From Kaistia dalseonensis (GTDB lineage: Bacteria > Pseudomonadota > Alphaproteobacteria > Rhizobiales > Kaistiaceae), in the NCBI RefSeq assembly GCF_030814715.1, contig NZ_JAUSVO010000001.1, positions 1 through 64,000 on the forward strand: a DNA stretch of 64,000 nt. The letters run 5' to 3'. Below, piece after piece: positions 45,043 through 53,865 of the stretch (position 1 is its first letter; each line of letters starts with the position of its first letter). The translations under genes were made by a program, and so were the position numbers. The notes under the pieces are model-generated. The model saw only the letters and a list, made by a program, of their open reading frames with translations. It searched no databases and was not told the origin of the DNA.

Positions 45043-46002
45043 CTAGAGACGCAACGCGCCGGCAATGTCGCGGAAGTCGACGAAGCTGCCGCCGGACTGG
45101 CCGTCGCGGCCGGGCCGGTAGCTCGCGCCGTCGAAGAGGGCGGAGAGCCATTTCTGGCACAGCCGCTCGGCATAGACGACCGGCATTTCGTGGCTATGCA
45201 TTTCCTTCACCGTCTCGGCGAAGACCGGATCATTGTGTGGCGCCAGCCAGGATTTGCGATCTTCGGCCAGATGAACGGCCCGCTCCGGCCGCGCCGCGAT
45301 CTTGTTGTAGCCGGTGATGGTGTTGATCGACATGTTCTGCCAGGCGGCCGCGCATTTCTGCAGCAGCCGCTCGAGATCATGCCGGTTCTGCACTTCATAG
45401 GGCTCGCAATGGAAATGCCGTTCGCAGAGGTCCTTGACCAGCATGCCGAAGGCGAAGGCGTCTGATGTCGTGTTGATCGCCAGAAACGGCGAACTCAGCG
45501 ACGGATCATAGAGAGGGTCGGCCACGACCGCGGCATGGCGGCAGAAGGCGACCGGGAAGAATTCGTAGATCGCCATCATGCCGGTGACGGGGCAGGGCAG
45601 CTCGAACGGCACAGCCACGGTTCCGCCGTTGATCAGCGCCCCGGCGCTGTCGGCGAGACCCGCATCGACCATGATCTCGCCGAGCCGCCGAAGCTCTGAG
45701 AGCGAATCCGGGAAATCCTCGGCGACGCTCGGCACGATGGCGAGGAAGCCGGTCTTGCGATGCGCCTCCGCCTCGTGCCGGAAGCGCTCGAGCGCGTCGC
45801 TGAACTGGTAGCCGTTGCGCACATGCTCGACCATGTAGCGGCCGAGCTGGAATTCGCGTTTTCCCGCAGAACAGCGCACGTCATTGTCGCGCCAGACCGC
45901 GAAGGCGTCCGGCGACACGGCTCCACGGCCATGTGGAAAAGGGCATACCGCACCGGCCGACTGGTCTGCCGTCGGTTCCCCGTTGCTCGATGCCCGCCGC
46001 AT
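45043..46002 (-). CDS. Unrecognised 319-aa protein, possibly DUF6875-like
   Basis: I do not recognise this protein with confidence. It is soluble, without signal peptide. Near the N-terminus is SAGAVCPFPHGRG, then AIVPSVAEDFPDSLSELRRLG, and near residue 165-205 DPLYDPSLSSPFLAIN. The order C-P-F, F-P-D and S-P-x-L-A-I recalls DUF6875 proteins associated with specialised-metabolite genes, but this is from memory and weak. Several cysteine/histidine positions (CERHFHCEPYE) could bind a metal. The ATG at 46002 has a GGGAG site; a TTG-started extension was rejected. An MFS transporter gene follows 50 bp later, suggesting that it makes or handles an exported compound. An AT-rich gap lies upstream. 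Confidence 0.6.
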   Translation of the reverse strand: MRRASSNGEPTADQSAGAVCPFPHGRGAVSPDAFAVWRDNDVRCSAGKREFQLGRYMVEHVRNGYQFSDALERFRHEAEAHRKTGFLAIVPSVAEDFPDSLSELRRLGEIMVDAGLADSAGALINGGTVAVPFELPCPVTGMMAIYEFFPVAFCRHAAVVADPLYDPSLSSPFLAINTTSDAFAFGMLVKDLCERHFHCEPYEVQNRHDLERLLQKCAAAWQNMSINTITGYNKIAARPERAVHLAEDRKSWLAPHNDPVFAETVKEMHSHEMPVVYAERLCQKWLSALFDGASYRPGRDGQSGGSFVDFRDIAGALRL

Positions 46003-46241
46003 CAGATGCTCCCAATACGCATACACAGAAACACCCAAAGTTGCATCGAAACAACTTGAGTATAATTATTAACACTTTGTAAACCATAATTGAGGCGAGT
46101 GACGAGTTCAAGAAACCGTTTACGCTGTCAGGACAATGGGAAGCGGAAAGGCATCGTCAGGCGGCCTGATCAGCGCGAGAGGCCGTGATTCAGCCGGCAA
46201 ATCGGACATGACCCTAAAAACAGGGGATATGTCTTAAGCCT

Positions 46242-48506
46242 ATGTCAAATTTTCCGGACGATCCTCCCGGCGCATCGAACGAGGTCGTGCCTATGTCGCA
46301 CCCCATTGCTGGCCGGATTACGCTGAACCTCGTTATCGGGATCGTCGTCACGATTCTGACCGTGACGATTGCCGTCTGGTGGATGGCGGAGAAGCAGAAC
46401 GCCCAGGCGCAGGCCAATACCGCCACCATGGTCGTCGGCGGCATCGTCGCCATGGAAGACAACGTCAAGGCGTTCGCCAACGACTATGCCTGGTGGGAAG
46501 CCGGCTACAACGCCTACATGGCGCATGACGAAGCCTGGGTCGACGCCAATTTCGGCTCGGGCATCCGCGATACGCAGATCTCCGACATTCTCGTCATCAT
46601 CGCGCCCGACGGCACCGTTCCCTATGCCTGGGCGATCGACGACGATCACGGCAAGCCGCGCGAGATCTTCTCGCCGGATATCCGCGCCAAGATCAAGAAG
46701 CTGGCCGAAGGCATGCCGGTCGAGAACGAGGCGGCCCGGCCGGCCTATTTCAGGATCGGCAACGACATCCTGCTGATCGCGGTAGCGCGCATCGCGCCGG
46801 TCTCGCGGGCATCGGAAGTCGACCCGGCAACGCTGCCCTTCCTGGTCCAGGGCGTCTATCTCAAACATGAGCGGCTGCACACGCTGGGCAAGCAGTTCCT
46901 GATCGAGGATCTGGGCCTCGACATCGAATCCCCCGACGATTCGGTGGCGGCCGGCTTTCCGCCGATCAAGGATTTCAACGGCAATGTCATCGGCGCCTTC
47001 GTCTGGACGCCACCGACGCCCGGCTTCGCCGTGCTGCGCAACGTGCTCGCGCCCATCGCCGGCGGCCTGCTGGTGTTCTGCGTGATCGCCATGATCACGG
47101 TGCTGCGGGCCCGCAAGCTGGCGCTTTCACAGGCGCGGAGCGAGCGCCAGGCGATCGAGGCGGCCCGCACGGACAGCCTGACGGGGCTCGTCAACCGTTT
47201 CGGCTTCAACGAACTGAGCGAGAGCGCCCATTTCGAGCAATCCTGTGCGCGGGGCGAAGCGGCGATCATCTATCTCGATGTGAACGGCTTCAAATCGGTC
47301 AATGATTCCATCGGCCACCAGGGCGGCGACGAACTCGTGACGCGACTGGCCGAGCGCCTGTCGATGATCATGCCGCCGGATTCGCACTTTGCCCGGGTCG
47401 GCGGCGACGAATTCGCCCTTGCGCTCACGGGGCGGACCGCCCCGCAGGCCGTCGCCGGCATCGCCTCGGCCATGGTGCATTCGCTCGATCAGCCCTTCTC
47501 CGTCGCGGGCTTCCAGTTCCAGGTGACGGCTGCGGTCGGCTATGCGATCGCGGATAATCCCGAGGTCGATCCGGCCGAACTGCTGCGCCGCGCCGATCTC
47601 GCCATGTACCAGGCGAAGAACGCGGCCGAACGCGATGCCGTGCCCTATCATTCGGGTCTGGAGACCGGGGCGCTGCACAAGAAGCGTCTCGGGATGGCCT
47701 TGCGCAATGCGATCGAGGCGAATGAGCTCTCGGTCGCCTATCAACCGATCGTGCGGGCTGGCGATCTCGCTGTCGTCTCCGTCGAGGCGCTGGTCCGCTG
47801 GAACTCGACCGAGTTCGGCCGCGTCTCGCCGGCCGAGTTCATCCCCGTCGCCGAGGAAACCGGGTTCATCCACGATATCGGCCGCTTCGTCTTCGATCGC
47901 GCCTGTCGCGATCTCGTGGATTGGCCCGGGCTGAAGGTCTCGATCAATGTTTCGCCGGCACAGCTGCGCGATCCCGATTTCGCCAACGATCTCGGCCTGA
48001 TCGCCCGTCGTCACGACATCGTGCCGAACCGCTTCAAGCTGGAACTGACCGAGGGACTGCTCGTCCGCAACCCGACCATCGCCAAGCGCAAGCTCGCGCG
48101 TCTGAAGTCGATGGGCTTCGGCCTGTCGCTCGACGATTTCGGAACGGGCTTCTCGTCGATCGGCTATCTCCGGCAATTCCCGTTCGACTGGCTGAAGATC
48201 GACAAGTCCTTCATCGCGGAGCTCGGAACCAATCCGACGGCGAACGCGCTCATCCAGTCGATGATCGCGCTTGGCGACGCGATGGATATCGCCGTCGTGG
48301 CCGAGGGTATCGAGACGGCCGAGCAGCTCAACCTGCTGCGTCTGCTCCAGTGCGAATATGTTCAGGGCTATCATCTGGCCAAGCCGATGGCGGCGGGCGA
48401 GATCACCGCGCTGCTGGCGCGCCTCGGCGATAGCCGCCGCATGTTCGCCGACGCGGCGACGGCAGGCTATGTGGCCGAGCGTGGAACAACGTCGCTGAAG
48501 AACTGA
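46242..48506 (+). CDS. CHASE4-GGDEF-EAL cyclic-di-GMP protein
   Basis: A 754-residue membrane signalling protein. A helix (about 25-46) precedes a periplasmic CHASE4 sensor (about 55-265, with FANDYAWWEAGYNAY); a second helix (about 268-288) leads to a GGDEF domain with an intact RVGGDEFALAL site (about 387) and an EAL domain with SVEALVRW (about 513), ELTEGLLV, DDFGTGFSS and KIDKSFI. Both catalytic signatures are present, so it may make or degrade c-di-GMP depending on the signal. ATGs at 46242 and 46293 are both possible. A paralogue lies 1.4 kb downstream. Confidence 0.92.
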   Translation: MSNFPDDPPGASNEVVPMSHPIAGRITLNLVIGIVVTILTVTIAVWWMAEKQNAQAQANTATMVVGGIVAMEDNVKAFANDYAWWEAGYNAYMAHDEAWVDANFGSGIRDTQISDILVIIAPDGTVPYAWAIDDDHGKPREIFSPDIRAKIKKLAEGMPVENEAARPAYFRIGNDILLIAVARIAPVSRASEVDPATLPFLVQGVYLKHERLHTLGKQFLIEDLGLDIESPDDSVAAGFPPIKDFNGNVIGAFVWTPPTPGFAVLRNVLAPIAGGLLVFCVIAMITVLRARKLALSQARSERQAIEAARTDSLTGLVNRFGFNELSESAHFEQSCARGEAAIIYLDVNGFKSVNDSIGHQGGDELVTRLAERLSMIMPPDSHFARVGGDEFALALTGRTAPQAVAGIASAMVHSLDQPFSVAGFQFQVTAAVGYAIADNPEVDPAELLRRADLAMYQAKNAAERDAVPYHSGLETGALHKKRLGMALRNAIEANELSVAYQPIVRAGDLAVVSVEALVRWNSTEFGRVSPAEFIPVAEETGFIHDIGRFVFDRACRDLVDWPGLKVSINVSPAQLRDPDFANDLGLIARRHDIVPNRFKLELTEGLLVRNPTIAKRKLARLKSMGFGLSLDDFGTGFSSIGYLRQFPFDWLKIDKSFIAELGTNPTANALIQSMIALGDAMDIAVVAEGIETAEQLNLLRLLQCEYVQGYHLAKPMAAGEITALLARLGDSRRMFADAATAGYVAERGTTSLKN

Positions 48507-48554
48507 CGTCTGCGACATCTGGCGGGTCGGCGAGGGGCCTGCGATAAACATCGC

Positions 48555-49793
48555 ATGAGCGCGCTGCCGGAATCACACGCCCACGACATATCGGCCGACG
48601 AGGCCCGCCGCATCGCGCTGGCGGCCCAGGGCTTCGGCGTCCGGCGCAGCGAGGCGCCGTCGCGCTGGCCGCAGATCGAGGCCTGCGTCGGCTGTATGGG
48701 CCTGTTGCAGATCGATTCCGTCAACGCGCTGGTGCGATCGCATTATCTGCCGATCTTCAGCCGCCTCGGCGCCTATCCGCGTTCGGCCTTGGAGGCGCGG
48801 GCCTTCGATGGCGGGCGCCGGCGAACGATGTTCGAATATTGGGCGCACGAGGCGTCGCTGTTGCCGCTCTCGCTCCATCCGCTGATGCGCTGGCGCATGC
48901 GCCGTGCCGCCGCGGGGCAGGGCATCTATGGCGGCATCGCCCGCTTTGCCCGCGAGAACGTGGCCTATGTCGAGGCTGTGCGCGACGAGTTGGCCGCGCG
49001 GGGACCTCTCTCGGCGTCCGAACTCGAGGATCCAGGCCAGCGGAGCGGTCCCTGGTGGGGCTGGCACAAGGGCAAGACCGCGCTCGAATATCTGTTCTGG
49101 AGCGGTGTCGTGACCACGGCGTCGCGGCGTGGCTTCGAGCGCGTCTACGATCTTTCCGAGCGGGTCATCCCGTCGGCGATCTGGGATCTGCCGACGCCCG
49201 ACGAGCCGGACGCCATCCGCGCGCTCGCCCTCCACGGAGCGGAAGCGCATGGCGTCGCAACAGAGATCGATATTCGCGACTATTTCCGCCTTCCCGTCGC
49301 CGAGGCGCGCCGTGCGATCGCCGAGCTCGTCGAAGCGGGGGATATCCTGCCGGTCACGGTCGAGGGCTGGCGACAGCAGGGGTTCCTTGCCCGCGCCGCC
49401 GCAAGGCCCGCGCGGATCACGCCGTCGGCACTGCTCTCGCCCTTCGATCCGCTCGTCTGGCATCGTCCACGGACGGAGCGCATCTTCGATTTCCACTATC
49501 GGCTGGAGTTCTACACGCCGGGCCACAAGCGCAGTTTCGGCTATTTCGTCATGCCCTTCCTTCACCGTGGCCGCCTGGAAGGCAGGGTCGATCTGAAGGC
49601 GGACCGCGCCGGCGGCGCGCTGCTCGTGCTCGGCGTGTTTCTTGAAGAACGCATCCGCAAGACCGAGCCGCTTCTGAATGAACTGGCACGCGAATTGCGG
49701 CATCTCGCCGGCTGGCTGGAACTGGGTCGGATCGAGCTTACGGGCGAAGGGCCGCATATGGCGCTGCTCGCACAGAAGATTGAAACGGAATGA
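48555..49793 (+). CDS. Winged-helix YcaQ/AlkX-like protein (DUF1006)
   Basis: A 412-residue protein of the HTH_42/YcaQ family. Marks are ARRIALAAQGFG near the start, CVGCMGLLQIDSVNALVRSHYLPIFSRLG (about 36-65), FEYWAHEASLLPL (about 93-105, the family hallmark) and FDPLVWHRPRTERIFDFHYRLEFY near 300. E. coli YcaQ is a DNA glycosylase that unhooks interstrand cross-links; the Q-I-D-S-V segment fits that family, so a DNA repair role is likely by homology. It sits between two c-di-GMP genes with only 48 bp before it. Confidence 0.9.
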   Translation: MSALPESHAHDISADEARRIALAAQGFGVRRSEAPSRWPQIEACVGCMGLLQIDSVNALVRSHYLPIFSRLGAYPRSALEARAFDGGRRRTMFEYWAHEASLLPLSLHPLMRWRMRRAAAGQGIYGGIARFARENVAYVEAVRDELAARGPLSASELEDPGQRSGPWWGWHKGKTALEYLFWSGVVTTASRRGFERVYDLSERVIPSAIWDLPTPDEPDAIRALALHGAEAHGVATEIDIRDYFRLPVAEARRAIAELVEAGDILPVTVEGWRQQGFLARAAARPARITPSALLSPFDPLVWHRPRTERIFDFHYRLEFYTPGHKRSFGYFVMPFLHRGRLEGRVDLKADRAGGALLVLGVFLEERIRKTEPLLNELARELRHLAGWLELGRIELTGEGPHMALLAQKIETE

Positions 49794-49881
49794 TCGGGGT
49801 GAATTCCGCGTCCTGCTTCATGTGTCCTTAAACGTCCCATGTTCCTATCGCATGGGGGAGAATCGTAGGTCTGATGGTGGC

Positions 49882-52068
49882 ATGACGGCTCCAAATCGAT
49901 CGAAGTGGTTCTTCGCGACGCGTGTCGTGCTGCCGGTGTTCTTGGCAATCGTCTGCTCGTTCACCTTCATCATCATCGCGCTCAGCGACATCGCGGACGA
50001 AATCGACTCGATCGACTCGACGGCCACCCACCGCACTGTGGAATCGGCGCTGCAATCGGCCTCGCGCCGGTTGCGGGAAGTCCATGGCGACTATGCGGTG
50101 TGGGATGACGCGGCGCTGCACCTCTACGGCACAATCGACCAGGCCTTCGTCACGAGCAATTATCGTGAAAGCACGCAGACGGGGGTGATGTTCGATGGCG
50201 CCTATCTGCTCGACGAAGCCAACCAGCAGGTCTTCGGCTTTCAATATGGCAGCGAGGCGCTCCGGAGCGTCTTTGGCGAGTTCGGGCAGCCGCTCGCCAG
50301 ACTGATCGCGTCGGTCAGGGGCGATTACCGGCGCTTTGACGCCCAGGTCGGCTTCATGGCCGATCACGTTGGCGAGGTTGCCATCGTCGCGGTCGGATCG
50401 GTCGTTCCCTCGACAGCGGATCAGCCGCTTCCGTCCAAATCGCGCCTGTTGGTCCTCGTGCATCACCTCAATGCAGCAATGATCGGGCGGCTCAGCCACG
50501 ACTTCACCATACCCGGCCTGCAGATGATCAAGCCCGACGAGGCTGGCAGCAATTCGGCCGGCCTGATGCTGCGCAATCCGGGCGGCGATCCGATCGGCAT
50601 GCTCATATGGCAGGCCCGCAGCCCGGGGCGCGAGGCCTTCCTGCGCATCGCGCCGACCGCCTTCCTGATGATGGCGCTGATCGGCCTGACGACGCTCTTC
50701 CTGCTCTGGACGGCTTATCGCAGCTTCATGGACGTCCGCCGGCGCGACCGCCTGGCCATCGAGGCCGCCAATCGCGACAGTCTCACAGGGCTCCCCAATC
50801 GCGATGCGCTGGTCAAGGCGCTGGAAAATGCCGTGCAGAATGGGTCCCGAAAGGGGCAGCGCGTCGGGATCATCTATCTCGACCTCGACCGCTTCAAGGA
50901 GGTCAACGACGCGTTCGGCCATGCGACCGGCGATATCCTGCTGCAGCAGGTGGCGGCGGGCTTCAACGGGATCTGCCGGCAGGTCGGGCTGCTCGCGCGT
51001 GTCGGCGGCGATGAATTTGCGCTGCTGCTCGACCGGGACGTGACGGTTCAGGGCGCGCTGGCGCTGGGCGACCGCTTCGTGCATTTCTTCGACGAGCCGT
51101 TGTCGGTCGACGGCCATTCGGTCTCGATCGGCGCCAGCGTCGGCATCGCGCTCGTCGACGACCATGCTGTTGACGCGGGCGAGTTGCTGCGGCGCGCGGA
51201 TGTCGCCATGTACGCCGCCAAGAATCTCGGTCGAAACCGCGTCGCCCTCTATGATCTGTCCATCGACGCCGCCCGGGCCGAACGGATGCGGCTCGCCGAC
51301 GATCTGCGCGGCGCGATCGAGGGCAACGCGCTCGACGTCGTCTATCAGCCGATCTTCGACATCACGACCATGCGCCCGACCGGCGTCGAAGCGCTGGTGC
51401 GCTGGCTGCACCCGACCGACGGCCTGATCGGACCCGACCGGTTCATCCCGATCGCCGAGGAGGACGGGATGATCGAGGAGATCGGCGAATGGGTCATGCG
51501 GCGCGCCTGCCAGGACGCGATGGACTGGCCGGCCGAGGTCAAGCTCTCGGTCAACGTCTCGCCGGTCCAGTTCCGCAATCCGCGTTTCGATACGCTGCTC
51601 GGCTCGGTCCTGGCCTCGATCGGCTTCCCCGCCAAAAGGCTCGAGATCGAGATGACGGAAACCCATCTGGTCGCCGATCCCGAGCGCGCGCAGGCCATCA
51701 TCGAGAGCATCCGCGCGCTGGGCGTCGCCGTCTCGCTCGACGATTTCGGCACCGGCTATTCGTCGATCGGCTATCTGAGGCGGTTCTCGTTCGACAAGCT
51801 GAAGCTCGATCGCTCGCTGGTGCACGGCATTGCGCATGATCGGTCGACGCGCAGCCTCTGCGAGGCGACGATCGGTCTCGGCCGGGCGCTCTGTCTCCAG
51901 GTGACGGCGGAGGGCGTCGAGACCGAGGCCGAGGCGACGATCCTGCGCGCGGCTGGCTGCCACGCGCTGCAGGGCTATGCCTATGCAAGGCCCATGACCG
52001 CCGAGGCCGTCGGCGGCTTCCTGACCATGATGGTGACGCGCCCGGTCACCATGCCCTGGCCGATGTGA
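49882..52068 (+). CDS. CHASE4-GGDEF-EAL cyclic-di-GMP protein (second copy)
   Basis: A protein of about 728 residues with the same layout as the one at 46.2 kb: first helix (about 12-34), CHASE4 sensor (HGDYAVWDDAALHLYG near 68-83), second helix (about 250-272), GGDEF with RVGGDEFALLLD (about 374) and EAL with GVEALVRWLHP (about 503), MTETHLV, DDFGTGYSS and KLDRSLV. Sequences differ enough to be an old duplication or separate recruitment. I placed the start at 49882; an in-frame ATG at 49852 is an alternative and neither has a strong ribosome site. Its 3' end is 3 bp from the convergent hydrolase. Confidence 0.91.
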   Translation: MTAPNRSKWFFATRVVLPVFLAIVCSFTFIIIALSDIADEIDSIDSTATHRTVESALQSASRRLREVHGDYAVWDDAALHLYGTIDQAFVTSNYRESTQTGVMFDGAYLLDEANQQVFGFQYGSEALRSVFGEFGQPLARLIASVRGDYRRFDAQVGFMADHVGEVAIVAVGSVVPSTADQPLPSKSRLLVLVHHLNAAMIGRLSHDFTIPGLQMIKPDEAGSNSAGLMLRNPGGDPIGMLIWQARSPGREAFLRIAPTAFLMMALIGLTTLFLLWTAYRSFMDVRRRDRLAIEAANRDSLTGLPNRDALVKALENAVQNGSRKGQRVGIIYLDLDRFKEVNDAFGHATGDILLQQVAAGFNGICRQVGLLARVGGDEFALLLDRDVTVQGALALGDRFVHFFDEPLSVDGHSVSIGASVGIALVDDHAVDAGELLRRADVAMYAAKNLGRNRVALYDLSIDAARAERMRLADDLRGAIEGNALDVVYQPIFDITTMRPTGVEALVRWLHPTDGLIGPDRFIPIAEEDGMIEEIGEWVMRRACQDAMDWPAEVKLSVNVSPVQFRNPRFDTLLGSVLASIGFPAKRLEIEMTETHLVADPERAQAIIESIRALGVAVSLDDFGTGYSSIGYLRRFSFDKLKLDRSLVHGIAHDRSTRSLCEATIGLGRALCLQVTAEGVETEAEATILRAAGCHALQGYAYARPMTAEAVGGFLTMMVTRPVTMPWPM

Positions 52069-52071
52069 CGC

Positions 52072-52716
52072 TCAGGCGAGCGAGCGGACCTTTTCGCCGA
52101 TCGCCCGGCCCAGAACCTGGTGCGCGTCGGGATCGAAATGAACGCCGTCAAAGGCGCTGCTGCGAATGAGCGGGCCGGCATCGAGGAACGCGACATCGTT
52201 CGCCTTCGCCACGGCGGCATAGGTTGCGCCGAGCAGAAGCGATTTCTCATAGCCGCCTTCGAGCATGGCGGCGAATTCCTGACGTTCGCCATGGAAATCG
52301 AGCAGTGGCGGCGGCGCCACCAGCAGGATGTTCGGAACGCCCGCAAGGCGGCCCGCCTCGGCCTGGCGGATCACCTTGATCAGGGCGGCGGCACCTGCGG
52401 CGATGTCCTGCGCCGGCACGGAGAAGCGCGCCTTCAGATCATTGGTGCCGAGCATGATGACGACGACATCGAGCGGCCTGTGGCTGCGCAGGCAGGGCAG
52501 CAGGTAATCCTTGCCGTTCATGTGGGCGCCTTCGACCGGGTCGGAATGGACCGTCGTGCGCCCCGGCAGGCCCTCCTCGATCAGCCGCCAATCCGGGCCC
52601 AGCGTCGCCTGGGCAATTCCGGTCCAGCGCTCCTCGAAACTGTAGCGCTCATCGGGACGGGGCACGGTGGCCGCGCCCCATGTATTCGAATCGCCATAGG
52701 CGAGAACCGTCTTCAT
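52072..52716 (-). CDS. SGNH/GDSL hydrolase (arylesterase-like)
   Basis: A 214-residue esterase or lipase of the SGNH family. Block I is YGDSNTWGAATV with the nucleophile serine at about 10, block II glycine is in IEEGLPGRTT, block III is MLGTNDLKARF with the N, and block V is FDGVHFDPDAHQ with aspartate and histidine. No signal peptide, so it is cytoplasmic. G-D-S-N-T-W-G is shared with the arylesterase/lysophospholipase branch and aryl acylamidase-like enzymes. The ATG at 52716 has a GGAGGAAG site; longer frames upstream lack one. Confidence 0.92.
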   Translation of the reverse strand: MKTVLAYGDSNTWGAATVPRPDERYSFEERWTGIAQATLGPDWRLIEEGLPGRTTVHSDPVEGAHMNGKDYLLPCLRSHRPLDVVVIMLGTNDLKARFSVPAQDIAAGAAALIKVIRQAEAGRLAGVPNILLVAPPPLLDFHGERQEFAAMLEGGYEKSLLLGATYAAVAKANDVAFLDAGPLIRSSAFDGVHFDPDAHQVLGRAIGEKVRSLA

Positions 52717-52883
52717 CGCGTCTTCCTCCGCACGAATCGTTTGTTTCGACCACGATCGCCGGGCGGAGCGATGCTTGTCCATGGTGCTTTTCCTGCATTG
52801 CACGCCGGGGCATGCCCTCGTCATCGATGGCGTCTTCTCCCGCTCCCGTCATCGACTAAGATCGGCGCGCCTCTCCCTCGTGA

Positions 52884-53477
52884 ATGGACTGCCCGATGCG
52901 CAAACCTGCCCTGACCGAAGTTCCGATCCTGCCCGTCATCGCCGAGCGCTGGAGCCCGCGCGCATTCGATCCGGAGCGGACGCTTTCCGAAGACGATCTG
53001 AAGCCGCTCTTCGAGGCGGCGCGCTGGGCCGCATCCTCGGGCAACAGCCAGCCCTGGCGCTTCGTCTATGCGTTCCGTGGCGAGCCGGCTTTCGATGCGC
53101 TGCTCGCCTGCGCCGCCGAGGGCAACCAGGCCTGGGTCAAGCGCGCTTCCGTCCTCGCCTATTCGGTGGCGAGACTCCACTCCGATAGCGGCCGCTCGCT
53201 CTGGCACAACCGGCACGATACGGGCATGGCGCTCGCCCACCTGCTCCTGCAGGCCACCGCGAACGGCCTCGCCGTGCATCCGTTCGGCGGTTTCGACAGC
53301 GACAAGGTCATCGCCGCTGCCGGCATACCCGCCGATTTCGAACCGTGCACCGGCGTCGCCATCGGCTATGCCGGCGACCCGGCCCTGCTCGGCGAGAAGG
53401 ACGGACCGCGCGAATATGCCGAGCGGCAGCGCCGGCCCGTGTCGGAGTTCCTGTTCCACGGCCGCTGGCCGCAATAG
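52884..53477 (+). CDS. Nitroreductase-family flavoprotein
   Basis: A 197-residue FMN-dependent oxidoreductase. The family start ERWSPRAFDPERTLSEDDL is followed by AARWAASSGNSQPWRFVYA (near 45-63), where the S-x-N-x-Q-P-W motif binds FMN. LHPFGGF-like VHPFGGFDSDKV (near 130) and VAIGYAGDPALLG near 155 complete the fold. It would reduce nitroaromatics or quinones with NAD(P)H. ATGs at 52884 and 52896 are both plausible. Divergent from the SGNH hydrolase with a 167-bp gap. Confidence 0.92.
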   Translation: MDCPMRKPALTEVPILPVIAERWSPRAFDPERTLSEDDLKPLFEAARWAASSGNSQPWRFVYAFRGEPAFDALLACAAEGNQAWVKRASVLAYSVARLHSDSGRSLWHNRHDTGMALAHLLLQATANGLAVHPFGGFDSDKVIAAAGIPADFEPCTGVAIGYAGDPALLGEKDGPREYAERQRRPVSEFLFHGRWPQ

Positions 53478-53725
53478 CGTTTCGCGCTGCGATTTCGCGG
53501 CGGCGGGTTGGCCTGCGGACTTTCCCGCGCCGCCCGCCGCCGCATGCAGAAACCGCTTCCGGGATCGTTTGATAGAATTCCGGAAAAGTAATGTTCCGAA
53601 GGAGGCCCGTTCGAGGGCGTGCACTGCAGCATGTCAATATATTGCGTATATGATGCGATCGATCTGCCATATGTTGTTAATTTCGGAACCCTGGAGAAAG
53701 GATTGAGCGGACAGCCTGTGGCGGC

Positions 53726-53841
53726 TTGACAACCCGCGCCCTGACATTCCTAATGATCCCGGAATTGAGACGGATGAACGCGCTCTGTGTGTCGCGCGGG
53801 AGGAGACGGCTATTGGCCGTTCCGCCCGGCACATCGGGCGG
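53726..53841 (+). promoter_or_regulatory. Candidate promoter and leader hairpin of the CUT1 operon
   Basis: TTGACA (53726-53731), a 17-bp spacer and CCTAAT (53749-53754) form a plausible vegetative promoter 112 bp before the binding-protein ATG. Further down, CCGCCCG and CGGGCGG form a 7-bp hairpin at 53822-53841, 13 bp before the GGGGAGG ribosome site. The rest of 53478-53865 shows no gene. Confidence 0.45.
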
Positions 53842-53865
53842 GATCCGGAAAAAGGGGAGGATCAG

